Source: Prauserella salsuginis
GTDB lineage: Bacteria; Actinomycetota; Actinomycetes; Mycobacteriales; Pseudonocardiaceae
DNA: 64,000 nucleotides
Assembly (NCBI RefSeq): GCF_024648885.1
Contig: NZ_JANBBF010000012.1
Location: 434,001-498,000 of the forward strand
Reading direction: 5' to 3'
The position numbers were made by a program, and so were the translations under genes. Below, in pieces: positions 33,230 through 42,570 of this stretch (its first letter is position 1; every line of letters begins with the position of its first letter). Below the pieces are notes generated by a model. That model was not told where the DNA came from. It saw nothing but the letters and a program-made list of their open reading frames with translations, and searched no databases.

Positions 33230-34966
33230 CTACGTACCGGCGCGATCGGCCGCCTTGTGGAGTGCCTTGCGGGCCGCCTTCGCGACGGCCTTGTCCGAAT
33301 GGTGCTCACCGACCGCGGTGAGGACGGTGACCGTGTCCGGGTGGTCGACCCGCCACATCGTGTCGACCGGTCCCGTCGCGCCCGCCGGGATGATGTGCTC
33401 GATCACCGCGGTGACCACGTCGGACTCGTGCCTGCCGAGCTTGCCCGCGATGGCGTCGACGGCGAGCCAGGCCAGCTCGGCATCGCCCAGATCGCTGTCC
33501 TCACCGCGCAGCGCGGCCGTTTCGAGCCGGGCGTGCAACCGGAGGGTGGGTACGTCCTCGACCTCCTGCCAGGCCGCCTCGGCCTCGGCGCCCGCGTGTT
33601 CGCGGACCAGCGTGATCGCGTCCGCGCGGCGCGGAGCGTCGCCGTCGGCGGCCACGGCGAGGAGCGCACGCGCCCCGCCGAGCGGCGTGTGGGCGGCGAA
33701 CCAGACCGGCGCCTCCGCCTGGATCTCCCCGTCGAGGCCGTGGGCGAGGACGTCGATCAGATCGGTGGCCGCCATGTCCTCCGGCGCGGGCAGCAGCGGC
33801 ATGTCCACACCGGACTCGACGAGCTCGCCGCGCAACGAGGCGGCGGCCAGCGGCGTGAGCCGTGCGACGGTGCCCACGCTCGCGGCGGCCTCGTGGGAGT
33901 CGTCGAGCTCCACGGCGCCCAGGTCGGCGAGCCTGCCCAGGAGCACCTCGGCCGGGTCGCCGTGCTGTGCCGACCATGCGCGCCACGCCGCGCCTGCTTC
34001 GTCGGCGGGAAGGTCGTCGGTGGCGATGTCGGCCATCATGTCGCTGATCGCGCCTACGGGAAGGCCCACGCGCCAGGTCAGCAGGAGCGGTACGAACCAG
34101 GCCGACGTGCCGGTGAAGTCGAGGGTCTCGTCACCCGCTCGGTCGGCGTCGGCGGGCAGGCTCCATGCGAGCAGGGTGTTGAGCGCGTGCCCCCACACCG
34201 TGAGCACCTCGTCGTCGTCACCGCCGGGCCATTCGTCGAAGGCGGGGCCCTCCGACGGCACGACCTCGTCCGCATCGCCCGCCTCGTCGTCTTCGGCACC
34301 GGAGTCCTCGGCACCGGAGTCTTCGGCGTCGGAGTCTTCGGCGTCGTCGAACTCGACGAAACCGACGTGCGAGGCGAGTTCCGCCACGGTGGGAAGGTCC
34401 GTTTCGGACACTTCCGCCGCGTCCGCCGCCGTTGCGAGGTCCTGACTGTCGATGACGGCCTCCGCCAGTGCGCGGGCGCGGGTGAGCAGCGGCGAGCGGC
34501 GTGCCTGCTCGGCGAGTTCGTCCTCGGCGGGCAGCCGGACCGGGCCCAGCCGGTCGGGGAGGTTGTAGAGCGTCTTCAGATCCTGTTCGTTCTCGGCCAG
34601 CCGCGGCCGGTCGAGCGTGCCGAACAGGGCGGTCTCAGCGTCGTCGAGCTCACCGAGCAGCTCGCCGTGCCTGTCCTCGTCGATGCGCTCGGTGTCGAAC
34701 GCGAAGTCGAGCATCAGGTCGACGGCGTTGACCACGTCGTTCGGGTCGTCGTCCGGGCGGGCCGCCGGGTACACCTGGAGCAGCAGCCGGGTCATGTCGC
34801 CGTCACGGAGTTCGCCGAGGTCGCGCACGCCGCACTCGTCGGCGAGCAGCTGCAGCGCGGTCGTCGCGACGTCGGGGTCGACCTCGAATTCCGGTTCGTC
34901 GGCGAGGTAGTCCTCGATGTAGGAGGCCAGTTCGACCACGGGGAGCGGCACGTCGTCGGAGTTCAT
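33230..34966 (-). CDS. Conserved hypothetical acidic protein
   Basis: 578 residues with no domain I recognise. It is strongly acidic, apparently soluble and mostly helical. A low-complexity linker at about 205-235 is built of EDSGA/EDSDA repeats, encoded by about 3.8 imperfect 15-bp units (34290-34346). The far C-terminus turns basic (DKAVAKAARKALHKAADRAG), giving a bipolar charge pattern. It sits between pdtaR and the PaaI thioesterase/polA block, where actinobacteria often carry uncharacterised genes. Good codon usage and length argue for a real gene; no function is proposed. Confidence 0.75.
   Translation of the reverse strand: MNSDDVPLPVVELASYIEDYLADEPEFEVDPDVATTALQLLADECGVRDLGELRDGDMTRLLLQVYPAARPDDDPNDVVNAVDLMLDFAFDTERIDEDRHGELLGELDDAETALFGTLDRPRLAENEQDLKTLYNLPDRLGPVRLPAEDELAEQARRSPLLTRARALAEAVIDSQDLATAADAAEVSETDLPTVAELASHVGFVEFDDAEDSDAEDSGAEDSGAEDDEAGDADEVVPSEGPAFDEWPGGDDDEVLTVWGHALNTLLAWSLPADADRAGDETLDFTGTSAWFVPLLLTWRVGLPVGAISDMMADIATDDLPADEAGAAWRAWSAQHGDPAEVLLGRLADLGAVELDDSHEAAASVGTVARLTPLAAASLRGELVESGVDMPLLPAPEDMAATDLIDVLAHGLDGEIQAEAPVWFAAHTPLGGARALLAVAADGDAPRRADAITLVREHAGAEAEAAWQEVEDVPTLRLHARLETAALRGEDSDLGDAELAWLAVDAIAGKLGRHESDVVTAVIEHIIPAGATGPVDTMWRVDHPDTVTVLTAVGEHHSDKAVAKAARKALHKAADRAGT
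34290..34346 (-). repeat. 15-bp imperfect tandem repeat inside the acidic-protein gene
   Basis: Units TCTTCGGCACCGGAG, TCCTCGGCACCGGAG, TCTTCGGCGTCGGAG and a partial fourth. In frame they encode the EDSGA-type linker, so length changes would not break the gene. Confidence 0.75.
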
Positions 34967-35042
34967 CCGGTCAGGCTATCGGCAGGTCGCCCGGTAGCCG
35001 CCGCCCCCGTGGGCGGGCACCGGGCGCGACGTCGGCCTGTGG

Positions 35043-35486
35043 TCAGGCCGACGGAGGGGCGTCGCGGACCATGCAGGTCAGCCTGGCGGTGCAGCTGCGC
35101 CGGCCCGCGTCGTCGGTGATGACGATCTCGGCGGTCACCGCCGAACGGCCCACGTGCACGGGCGTCGCGACCGCGGTGACGGTGCCGGACGTGACCGCAC
35201 GGTGGTGGGTGCAGTTCAGGTCGACGCCGACGGCGATGCGGCCGTCACCGGCGTTGAGCGCAGCGACGGTCGAGCCGAGCGCTTCGGCGAGCACGGCGTT
35301 GGCGCCGCCGTGCAGCAGCCCGTACGGCTGGAGGTTGCCTTCGACGGGCATCGTGGCCGTCACGCGTTCGGGCGAGAGCTGGCCGAATTCCATCCCGACC
35401 TTGTCGTTGAGCTGCTGGGCCGCGATCTCGGGGGTGAGCCCCGCCAGCGACTCCCGAAACGCCTGCTCAGAACCGTTGTTGGTCAC
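35043..35486 (-). CDS. PaaI-type hotdog-fold thioesterase
   Basis: 147 residues, 4HBT/PaaI family. The hotdog signature NLQPYGLLHGGANAVLAEALGS carries the conserved HGG and the following Glu near the thioester; VGVDLNCTHHRAV is the central strand. It hydrolyses acyl- or aryl-CoA; substrate unknown. Divergent from polA with only about 60 bases between the two starts, an arrangement I remember as common in actinobacteria. Confidence 0.9.
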   Translation of the reverse strand: MTNNGSEQAFRESLAGLTPEIAAQQLNDKVGMEFGQLSPERVTATMPVEGNLQPYGLLHGGANAVLAEALGSTVAALNAGDGRIAVGVDLNCTHHRAVTSGTVTAVATPVHVGRSAVTAEIVITDDAGRRSCTARLTCMVRDAPPSA

Positions 35487-35534
35487 TCGTCTCTCCTCGG
35501 TCTAGGGACAGGCAGCGCTGTCGGACCCTCACCC

Positions 35535-35548
35535 TAGACTCACGGGTG
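35535..35548 (+). promoter_or_regulatory. Probable polA promoter -10, leaderless start
   Basis: TAGACT (35535-35540) ends 7 bases before the polA GTG at 35548, so the start codon coincides with the expected transcription start. No Shine-Dalgarno precedes the GTG, supporting leaderless translation. Confidence 0.5.
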
Positions 35549-38406
35549 TGAGTCCAGACGCGAAGACCGATGAACCGTTCGCAGGCACAGCATCGTCGGC
35601 GGACGCAGCACCCTCGGCAGGAACAGCTGCACCGTCGGCGGACACCGAACCGTCCGCCGCCACACCGCCGCCCGCGTCGTCGGCTGTGTCCGCGCCCGCC
35701 GACGCAGGGACGGGGACTCCGCGACTGTTGCTGATCGACGGCCATTCCATGGCCTACCGCGCCTTCTACGCCGTGCCGGCGGATCGTTTCCGCACGTCGA
35801 CGGGCCAGGTGACGAACGCGGTCTTCGGATTCACGTCGATGCTGATCAACCTGTTGCGGGACGAGGAGCCGACGCATCTGGCAGTCGCGTTCGACGTCTC
35901 GCGGCAGACGTTCCGCACGGAGACGTTCGCCGAGTACAAGGCCAACCGTTCGGCCACCCCGGACGACTTCAAGGGCCAGGTCGAGCTGATCAAACAGGTC
36001 CTCGGTGCGTTGACGATCCCGGTGCTGGAGAAACCGGGCTACGAGGCCGACGACCTGATCGCCACGTTGTCGACGCAGGCGACCGGTACGGGCTACGAGG
36101 TCCTCATCTGTACCGGGGACCGGGATGCGCTGCAGCTCGTCACCGACACGATCACGGTGCTGTACCCGAAGAAGGGCGTCTCGGACCTCGTCCGGTTCGA
36201 CCCGGACGGGGTGCAGGAGAAGTACGGCCTGTCTCCGGTGCAGTACCCGGACTTCGCGGCCCTGCGCGGCGACCCGTCGGACAACCTGCCCGGCATCCCG
36301 GGAGTGGGGGAGAAGACGGCGGCGAAGTGGATCCGCCAGTTCGGATCCCTCGGGGACCTGGTCGACCGCGTGGACGAGGTCAAGGGCAAGGCAGGTGACG
36401 CGCTGCGCTCGCACCTCGACGGCGTACTGCTCAACCGGCAGCTGACGGAGCTGGTGCGGGACGTCCCGCTGGCGGAGGCGCCGGCGGACCTCGAGGTCAA
36501 GGCGTGGGATCGCGACGCGGTACACCGGCTGTTCGACGAGCTCGAGTTCCGCGTGCTGCGTGACCGGCTGTTCGCGACCCTCTCCAGCGCCGAGCCCGAG
36601 GCCGACGAGGGCTTCAGCGTCAGCGGCGGTGCGCTGGCGCCCGGAACTGTCGCGGCGTGGCTGGCCGAACACGCCCCGGCTGGCACGACCACCGGACTCG
36701 CCGTGCGGGTCACCGGCACCTCGATCGCCGCCGACGCCGCATCGCTCGCGCTGGCGGCCGCCGACGGCGAGGGTGCCTACCTGGACCTGACGACACTCGA
36801 CGCCGACGACGAGGCGGCACTGGGCGCCTGGCTCGCCGACCCCGAGGTGCACAAGACCGGGCATGCGCTCAAGGCTCCGCTGCACGGCCTGCTGGCGCGT
36901 GGCTGGCGCGTGCGTGGCCTGAGCATGGACACCGAACTGGCCGCGTATTTGGTGCGCCCCGGTCAGCGCACGTTCGAACTCGCCGATCTGGTGCTGCGCT
37001 ATCTGCAGCGAGAGCTGCGCTCCGACTCCTCCGGCGGTGAGGGACAACTGTCGTTGCTCGACGCCGCCGGCGGTGCCGACTCCGATGACGACGCGGAACT
37101 CGTGCACGACGAGTTGACGCGCGCCCGGGCGACCGCCGAACTCGCCGAGGCGCTGGCCACCGAGCTGGACGGCATCGGCGGTGCCCGGTTGCTGGCGGAG
37201 GTCGAGCTGCCCCTGCTGTCGGTGATCACCGAGCTGGAGGCAGCGGGTGTGTCCGTCGACCAGGAGCAGCTGACGACGCTCGAGGCGCACTACGCGAGCC
37301 GGGTGAAGGAGGCGACGGAAAGCGCCTACGGCGTCATCGGTAAACAGATCAACCTCGGCTCACCGAAGCAGCTGCAGGTCGTGCTGTTCGACGAGCTCGG
37401 CATGCCGAAGACCAAGCGCACCAAGACCGGATACACGACCGACGCCGACGCGCTCCAGACGCTGTACGAGAAGACCGAGCACCCGTTCCTGCAGCACCTG
37501 CTGGAGCACCGTGACGCCGCCCGGCTGCGCAGCACGGTCGAAGGTCTGATCAAGGCGGTCGCGCCCGACGGGCGGATCCACACGACCCTGCACCAGACCA
37601 TCGCCGCGACGGGCAGGTTGTCGTCGGTGGACCCGAACCTGCAGAACATCCCGATCCGCACCGACGAGGGCAGGCGGATCCGGGAGGCGTTCGTCGTCGG
37701 TGCGGGCTACGACCAGCTGATGACCGCCGACTACAGCCAGATCGAGATGCGGATCATGGCGCACCTGTCCGGCGACGCCGACCTGATCGAGGCGTTCCAG
37801 TCCGGGGCGGACTTCCACGCCGCTACGGCCGCCGCCGTGTTCGACGTCGATCCGGCCGAGGTGACCGGGCCGCAGCGCGCCAAGATCAAGGCGATGAACT
37901 ACGGCCTGGCGTACGGGCTGTCGGCGTACGGGCTGTCGCAGCAGCTGCGGATCTCCACCGAGGAGGCCCGCGGCCTGATGGACGACTACTTCGCGCGGTT
38001 CGGCGGGGTCCGCGACTACCTGCACACCGTGGTCGACGAGGCCGCGAAATCCGGTTACACCCAGACGATCTTCGGCAGGCGGCGGTACCTGCCCGATCTG
38101 ACCAGCGAGAACCGGCAGCGGCGGGAAATGGCCGAGCGGATGGCGCTCAACGCCCCGATCCAGGGCAGCGCCGCCGACATCATCAAGGTGGCCATGCTCG
38201 GCGTGTACGGCGCGCTCGCGTCGTCGGATCTGCGCAGCCGCATGCTGTTGCAGGTGCACGACGAGCTGATCCTCGAGATCGCCGAGGGCGAGCACGCCGA
38301 GGTGGAGCAGCTGGTGCGCCGTGAGATGGGCGCCGCATGCGAACTGGCCGTGCCGCTCGAGGTGTCGGTCGGGTTCGGCCGGTCGTGGAACGATGCCGCG
38401 CACTGA
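35548..38406 (+). CDS. polA: DNA polymerase I
   Basis: 952 residues. After a 55-residue Ala/Ser/Pro-rich tail: 5'-nuclease domain (about 55-330: LLLIDGHSMAYRAFYA, YEADDLIATL, CTGDRDALQLV, GVGEKTAAKW), a 3'-5' exonuclease-shaped domain (about 370-530) in which I see no DxE exo I motif, so proofreading is probably absent as usual in actinobacteria, and the polymerase domain (about 560-952) with motif A DYSQIEMRIMAHLSGD, motif B KIKAMNYGLAYGLSAYGLS and motif C QVHDELILE. It removes primers and fills gaps in replication and excision repair. The gene ends in a tandem repeat array that includes its last codons. Confidence 0.97.
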   Translation: MSPDAKTDEPFAGTASSADAAPSAGTAAPSADTEPSAATPPPASSAVSAPADAGTGTPRLLLIDGHSMAYRAFYAVPADRFRTSTGQVTNAVFGFTSMLINLLRDEEPTHLAVAFDVSRQTFRTETFAEYKANRSATPDDFKGQVELIKQVLGALTIPVLEKPGYEADDLIATLSTQATGTGYEVLICTGDRDALQLVTDTITVLYPKKGVSDLVRFDPDGVQEKYGLSPVQYPDFAALRGDPSDNLPGIPGVGEKTAAKWIRQFGSLGDLVDRVDEVKGKAGDALRSHLDGVLLNRQLTELVRDVPLAEAPADLEVKAWDRDAVHRLFDELEFRVLRDRLFATLSSAEPEADEGFSVSGGALAPGTVAAWLAEHAPAGTTTGLAVRVTGTSIAADAASLALAAADGEGAYLDLTTLDADDEAALGAWLADPEVHKTGHALKAPLHGLLARGWRVRGLSMDTELAAYLVRPGQRTFELADLVLRYLQRELRSDSSGGEGQLSLLDAAGGADSDDDAELVHDELTRARATAELAEALATELDGIGGARLLAEVELPLLSVITELEAAGVSVDQEQLTTLEAHYASRVKEATESAYGVIGKQINLGSPKQLQVVLFDELGMPKTKRTKTGYTTDADALQTLYEKTEHPFLQHLLEHRDAARLRSTVEGLIKAVAPDGRIHTTLHQTIAATGRLSSVDPNLQNIPIRTDEGRRIREAFVVGAGYDQLMTADYSQIEMRIMAHLSGDADLIEAFQSGADFHAATAAAVFDVDPAEVTGPQRAKIKAMNYGLAYGLSAYGLSQQLRISTEEARGLMDDYFARFGGVRDYLHTVVDEAAKSGYTQTIFGRRRYLPDLTSENRQRREMAERMALNAPIQGSAADIIKVAMLGVYGALASSDLRSRMLLQVHDELILEIAEGEHAEVEQLVRREMGAACELAVPLEVSVGFGRSWNDAAH

Positions 38407-38485
38407 ATGACGCCGCGCACTGAACGACGCCGCGCACTGAACGACGCCGCGCACTGAACGACGCCGCGCACTGAACGACGCCGCG
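38388..38485 (+). repeat. 17-bp tandem repeat array spanning the polA stop codon
   Basis: Unit CACTGAACGACGCCGCG. Five full units at 38401-38417 (one variant base), 38418-38434, 38435-38451, 38452-38468 and 38469-38485, preceded by a partial copy (38388-38400) inside polA. The first TGA of the array is the polA stop; because 17 is not a multiple of three, later copies put the same codons and stop in other frames. Confidence 0.93.
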
Positions 38486-38532
38486 GTGGCTGAGTGCTGC
38501 GCGGGCGGTGCTCCGCCGATATCGTGCTGGTC

Positions 38533-39123
38533 ATGACGCGCCGCGCGCTGCTGCTGGCCGGGACCGGGATGCTCCGCAGGGTCACGAAGGAACTCGCTGT
38601 CGACGGCTGGCAGGTCGTGCTGCCGAGCCGGCGGTACGCGCCCATCCCGACCGGCGATCCGGACGTGCATGCCGTGCGCTGGACGGCGGGCCACCGCCAC
38701 ACCACGGTCGGAGCCGGGCGCGCGACCTGGGTGCAGGCGCAGTGGGACGCGCCCGCCGAGCTCGCCAGGAAGGCGGGCGAGGTGCTCACGGGACCCGCTG
38801 ATCTGCTCGTCGCATGGGTGCACGAGTCCTACCGGGCCGCGGTGCTGTCGGCCGTGGAACCGTTGTTGTCGGACACGGCGCCCGTGGTCGAGGTGGCCGC
38901 CTTGTCGATGCACGGCGACGTCGTCGCACCGCCGGAACCGCACTACCCGCACCGGCCGACCCAGCAGGTGCTACTCGGGTCCACATCGGACGTGGCCGTG
39001 GGCAGGCCGCTGGGACACGAGGAGATCGAACGGGGAGTGCTGGAGGCGGTCCGCCGGGCGCTCGCCGGCAGCCTGTCCTCGGCGCATCAACTGGGGGAGC
39101 GCAGGCCGGCGCGCAGATCCTGA
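38533..39123 (+). CDS. Conserved hypothetical protein with Rossmann-like N-terminus
   Basis: 196 residues from the ATG at 38533. The start RALLLAGTGMLRRVTKELAVDGW resembles a Gly-rich dinucleotide-binding strand-turn-helix, followed by VVLPSRR as a second strand with Arg that could bind NADP. The remainder lacks the YxxxK catalytic pair of short-chain dehydrogenases, so it is probably an SDR-related non-enzymatic or highly divergent member. It follows the polA repeat array and is convergent with a TetR gene; no functional partner is apparent. Confidence 0.65.
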   Translation: MTRRALLLAGTGMLRRVTKELAVDGWQVVLPSRRYAPIPTGDPDVHAVRWTAGHRHTTVGAGRATWVQAQWDAPAELARKAGEVLTGPADLLVAWVHESYRAAVLSAVEPLLSDTAPVVEVAALSMHGDVVAPPEPHYPHRPTQQVLLGSTSDVAVGRPLGHEEIERGVLEAVRRALAGSLSSAHQLGERRPARRS

Positions 39124-39165
39124 CACCGCTGCGGGCAGCGCCGCTGGGGCCGCGCCGCTGCGGGC

Positions 39166-39756
39166 TCATCCCGGCTCGGCCCGCGCGGCGAGCAGGGTGA
39201 GCACCGAGTCCCGTACCTCCGAGCGGTCCCGGTGCGGCTCGAAGACCAGCCAGTCGAGCGCCGTCACGAGCAGGGTTCCGAACAGGGCCGTCGCCGCCCG
39301 GCGCACCGGCACGCCCGCGGGGAAGCGCCGCGTGGCGGCGACCCGTTCCAGCTGCCGTTCGAGGATCGTGAGGATCTCCTCCCGGAGCGGCGCGAGCGTC
39401 TCGGCCCAGTTGCCCGGTGTCCGCCAGAGCTCGCTCACGAGGATCTGCGAGAACCCCGGGTACTGCTCGATGAACGCCAGCGCGGCGTCGATCAGCGCGG
39501 CGAGCTCGGCCGACGGGTCGCCGGCCACTTCGTCGACCGCGGTGGTCAGCCGCTCGGCCAGCTCACCGATGCCGTAGCGCAGCAGAGCCTCGATGAGCCG
39601 GTCCTTGCTGCCGAAGTTGTAATACACCGTTCCCTTGGCGACTCCGGCCGCGGCGGCGATGTGGTCGACGGTGACGCCCGCGATCCCCGTGCCGCGTGCC
39701 AGTCGCATCGTCGCCTCGAACAGCCGCCGTTGGGTCGCCTCCGCTCGCGGGGTCAC
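39166..39756 (-). CDS. TetR family regulator of the YhgE operon
   Basis: 196 residues from the GTG at 39756. HTH: LARGTGIAGVTVDHIAAAAGVAKGTVYYNFGSKDRLIEALL (about 18-58, shown here in parts: VTVDHIAAAAGVAKG then TVYYNFGSKDRL). The C-terminal domain resembles TetR_C regulators of membrane-stress or efflux genes. It is the third gene of an operon, its start overlapping the yhgE-type stop (GTGA), so it is made together with its presumed targets and likely represses them at the palindrome 42571-42592. Confidence 0.87.
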   Translation of the reverse strand: MTPRAEATQRRLFEATMRLARGTGIAGVTVDHIAAAAGVAKGTVYYNFGSKDRLIEALLRYGIGELAERLTTAVDEVAGDPSAELAALIDAALAFIEQYPGFSQILVSELWRTPGNWAETLAPLREEILTILERQLERVAATRRFPAGVPVRRAATALFGTLLVTALDWLVFEPHRDRSEVRDSVLTLLAARAEPG

Positions 39757-41645
39757 AGTGCCAACTCCGGCTTGAGGTGGCTCACCGTCCACATGCGACG
39801 TCGTCGTGCCGCCAAGGTCGACGCCGTGAGCGCGGCCGCGAGATAGGCGACGAGGACACCGACGTCGAGCAGCACCTCGGCGGACGCCCCGCTGTAGAGC
39901 AGATGGCGCAGTCCGTCGATCACATACCCCATCGGCAGCGCCGCGTGCAGCGGTTGAAGGGCGTCGGGCAGCGTCTGCCACGGGAAGGTCCCGCCCGCAC
40001 TGACGAGCTGCAGCACGAGCAGCACGAGGCCGAGGAACTTGCCGACCGCGCCGAAGAGTGCGTTGAGCGCGTGCACGATCGCCGTGAACGTCAGTGACGT
40101 CAGGACGGCGAAGCCGAGTGCCGCGACCGGGTTCGCGACGTGGATGCCGACGAGCCAGGTGACGGCGGCGAACAGGACGACCACCTGTGCCGTCCCCAGC
40201 AGTGCCGCCGACAACCAGCCGCCGAGGGCGACCCGCAGCGGCGAGGCTCCCGCCGTGAGCGCCCGCGTCGACAACGGGCGCAACAGCAGGAACAGCACGA
40301 AGGCGCCGATCCATGTCGCCAATCCGATGAAGAACGGCGCGAGTCCGGCACCGTACGTGCCGGCGCTGGCCATGTTCGCGTTGTCGACGGCCACGGGATC
40401 GGCGATCGTCCTGGCCGTTGCCTCGCGCGTGTCCTCGTCGGTGTTCGGGATCTGGTGCAGTCCCTCGTTGAGACCGTCGCGGAGCTCGTTCGCACCGCTG
40501 AGTAGCTGTTTCGTGCCGTTGAGGGCGTCCTGCTCCCCGGTGTCGAGGCTGGAGGCGCCCTTCGACAGCTTCGCCGCGCCGTCGGCCGCCTGTGAGATCC
40601 CGCCGGACAGCTGTGGGGCGCTGCCCGCGAGGCGCTGCGCACCGTTGGCGACCTGCCGGGAACCGGTGGCGAGCGTGTTCAGTTGGGTGGACGTCTGCTG
40701 GATCCGGTTGTCGGCCTCGTCGACCGGGCTGCGCAGGTTCCCCAGCACGCCCAGTACGTGCTGCACCTCGTTCTCGTCTAGCCCTCCTTCGCGGAGGCGC
40801 TCGCCGAGCTGGTCGTTCACGTTGTTCAGGTTGTTCTGCAGATCGGTCGAGCCCTGCGCGAGTGCCGACGCCGTCGCGGCGATCTGCTCATTGCCCGCCG
40901 CCACCTTGTTGGCGCCGGTGGCGAGCTGCTGCGTCTGCTCGGGCAGGTTCTCGGTGTTGGACTTCAGGGTCGACAGGCCCGACGAGAGCTGGTTGCTGCC
41001 CGTGGCCAGCTGCGAGGCGCCGGTGGCGAGCTGCTGCTGACCGTCGCGGAGTTCGAGTGCGCCGCCGGCGAGTTCCCGCGCGCCGTTCGCCGCCTCCTCC
41101 GTGCGTTCGTGGATGGTCGAGAACCCGACGAGGAACCGGTCGGCCGCTTGCGTGCCGACCTTCTCGGCGATCGTGTTCCGGACCTCCTCGGCCACCTGGT
41201 CCGCGATCGTGTGCGAGAGGTAGTTGTTCGTGTCGTTGGTGGTCAGAGTGATCCCTGCCTGGCGCGGCTCGAAATCCTCACTCGAGGTCAGCGCCTTGCT
41301 GAAGTCGCGGGGGATCGTGATCGCGAACGCGTAGTCGCCGTTGCTGACGCCGGTGTGTGCCTCGTCTTCCGAGACCTCGTGCCAGTCGAAGTCGCCGGAG
41401 CGCTGCAGTTCGTCGGTGACCTCGCGGCCGACCTCGCGGTGGTTCTCGCCGGTCCCGCTGCCGGTGTCGTTGTTGACGATCGCGGCAGGCAGATTGTCGA
41501 GCCTGCCGTACGGGTCGTAGTTGGAGTACAGATACAGCGAGGCGTAGAGCAGTGGCACGAGCACGAGCGCTGCGATGGCGAGCTTCGGCAGCGTTCCCGT
41601 GGTGAGCCTGCGCAGTTCGTTGCGGGCGAGGTGGACGGCGTTCAC
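39753..41645 (-). CDS. YhgE/Pip domain membrane protein (ABC-2 permease-like)
   Basis: 630 residues. One N-terminal membrane span (LAIAALVLVPLLYASLYLYS, 22-41), then the YhgE-type extracellular start NLPAAIVNNDTG. A long extracellular stalk at about 180-370 is built of repeats such as GASQLATGSNQLSSGL and ANKVAAGNEQIAATA, predicted coiled coil. The C-terminal part (about 420-620) has five to six spans as in ABC-2 permeases. Relatives include phage-infection protein Pip and the YhgE component of type VII secretion loci. Its ATG overlaps the pseudo-ATPase gene, so the two probably form one membrane complex. Confidence 0.88.
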   Translation of the reverse strand: MNAVHLARNELRRLTTGTLPKLAIAALVLVPLLYASLYLYSNYDPYGRLDNLPAAIVNNDTGSGTGENHREVGREVTDELQRSGDFDWHEVSEDEAHTGVSNGDYAFAITIPRDFSKALTSSEDFEPRQAGITLTTNDTNNYLSHTIADQVAEEVRNTIAEKVGTQAADRFLVGFSTIHERTEEAANGARELAGGALELRDGQQQLATGASQLATGSNQLSSGLSTLKSNTENLPEQTQQLATGANKVAAGNEQIAATASALAQGSTDLQNNLNNVNDQLGERLREGGLDENEVQHVLGVLGNLRSPVDEADNRIQQTSTQLNTLATGSRQVANGAQRLAGSAPQLSGGISQAADGAAKLSKGASSLDTGEQDALNGTKQLLSGANELRDGLNEGLHQIPNTDEDTREATARTIADPVAVDNANMASAGTYGAGLAPFFIGLATWIGAFVLFLLLRPLSTRALTAGASPLRVALGGWLSAALLGTAQVVVLFAAVTWLVGIHVANPVAALGFAVLTSLTFTAIVHALNALFGAVGKFLGLVLLVLQLVSAGGTFPWQTLPDALQPLHAALPMGYVIDGLRHLLYSGASAEVLLDVGVLVAYLAAALTASTLAARRRRMWTVSHLKPELAL

Positions 41646-42559
41646 GAGTGAGCCTCCGGCAGCGGGCGTGCGGGGTCGGGTCGGTCGACGCGGCCGATAC
41701 GGACGGGGCCCGCGGGCAACGCCGAGTCGGTGGCGGTGGCGGCCAGCACGACGACGGCCAGTCCTCGTTCGGCGTGTTCGCGGGCGACGCGCAACCAGCT
41801 GTCGATCTCGCTCGTGTGCCGGTCGGGGCGGTCGAGTACGAGCATCCGCACGCCCTTACGGGAGGCGGCGAGCGTGGTAAGCAGCCGTGTGCGGAGGTCG
41901 GCGTCGAGGTGTTCGAACCGGGAATCCGCGTACGGCGCCGCGTCGTGGTCGGTGAGCCAGCGGCTGACCGCCGCCTTGTTCGCGGGCCTGCCCGCGAGCG
42001 CCAGTTCCTCGCCGACGACGACGCGCAGCGGCAGTGCGTCGTCGGGTTCGCTGACACCGGGGGCGTCGACAACCGCGACCCGGGCCGCCACGGCTCCGGG
42101 CGCCGTGATCGGGGAGTCCGCGGATCGTCCGGCTCGTCGGCCGGTCTCCTCACCCGTGTCGGCCCCGCCGTCCACCGCGTCCGTGTCCGCCGCGTCCGTG
42201 TCGGCCGTGTCCACGGCATCGTCGGTGGGGGCGTCGCCGGGCTCCGCGTCCTCGGGAAGCGCGACGACTCCGTTGCCGGCGTCGCCGGGGTTGCCCTGCT
42301 CGTCGCCGGGGATGTCGGTAGGGGACTCGTCGGCTGGGGAGTCGTCCGGCGTGGCCGGTTCGTCGGTGTCGTCGTGAACGGTGACGGTGCCGGTCGACGG
42401 CCGGAGTCGCCCTGCGAGGGCGAGGCCGAACGCCGAGATGCCGGTTCCGGGTTCGCCCTTCACAATGACGAGCTCACCGGAGGCCACGGTGAGCGAAGTC
42501 TGTGGCACGAGGGGGCCGTGGGGGCCGTCGATTCCGACCCGGTCGGCGATCAGCTGCAT
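41642..42559 (-). CDS. Degenerate ABC-type ATPase partner of YhgE protein
   Basis: 305 residues. The ends look like an ABC ATPase: VASGELVIVKGEPGTGISAF (27-44) occupies the Walker A position but Lys is replaced by Ile 41 (ATC codon), and VRMLVLDRP occupies Walker B with Arg in place of the catalytic Glu. No LSGGQ is present. The middle (about 65-145) is a long acidic Asp/Ala/Thr/Pro-rich insertion. ATP hydrolysis is therefore doubtful. The ATG has AAGGA upstream and a TetR-type palindrome just beyond. First gene of the pseudo-ATPase/yhgE/tetR operon, each junction overlapping by four bases. Confidence 0.78.
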   Translation of the reverse strand: MQLIADRVGIDGPHGPLVPQTSLTVASGELVIVKGEPGTGISAFGLALAGRLRPSTGTVTVHDDTDEPATPDDSPADESPTDIPGDEQGNPGDAGNGVVALPEDAEPGDAPTDDAVDTADTDAADTDAVDGGADTGEETGRRAGRSADSPITAPGAVAARVAVVDAPGVSEPDDALPLRVVVGEELALAGRPANKAAVSRWLTDHDAAPYADSRFEHLDADLRTRLLTTLAASRKGVRMLVLDRPDRHTSEIDSWLRVAREHAERGLAVVVLAATATDSALPAGPVRIGRVDRPDPARPLPEAHS

Positions 42560-42570
42560 ACGTCATCCTT

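Noticed and set aside
33227-35119. 630-codon plus-strand frame
   Set aside because: Antisense to the acidic protein gene; it crosses the stop region of neighbours and has no start signal. The minus frame has sensible composition.
35467-37290. 607-codon minus-strand frame
   Set aside because: Shadow of polA.
38401-38485. CRISPR-like array
   Set aside because: Units are directly adjacent without spacers and are copies of the polA 3' end.
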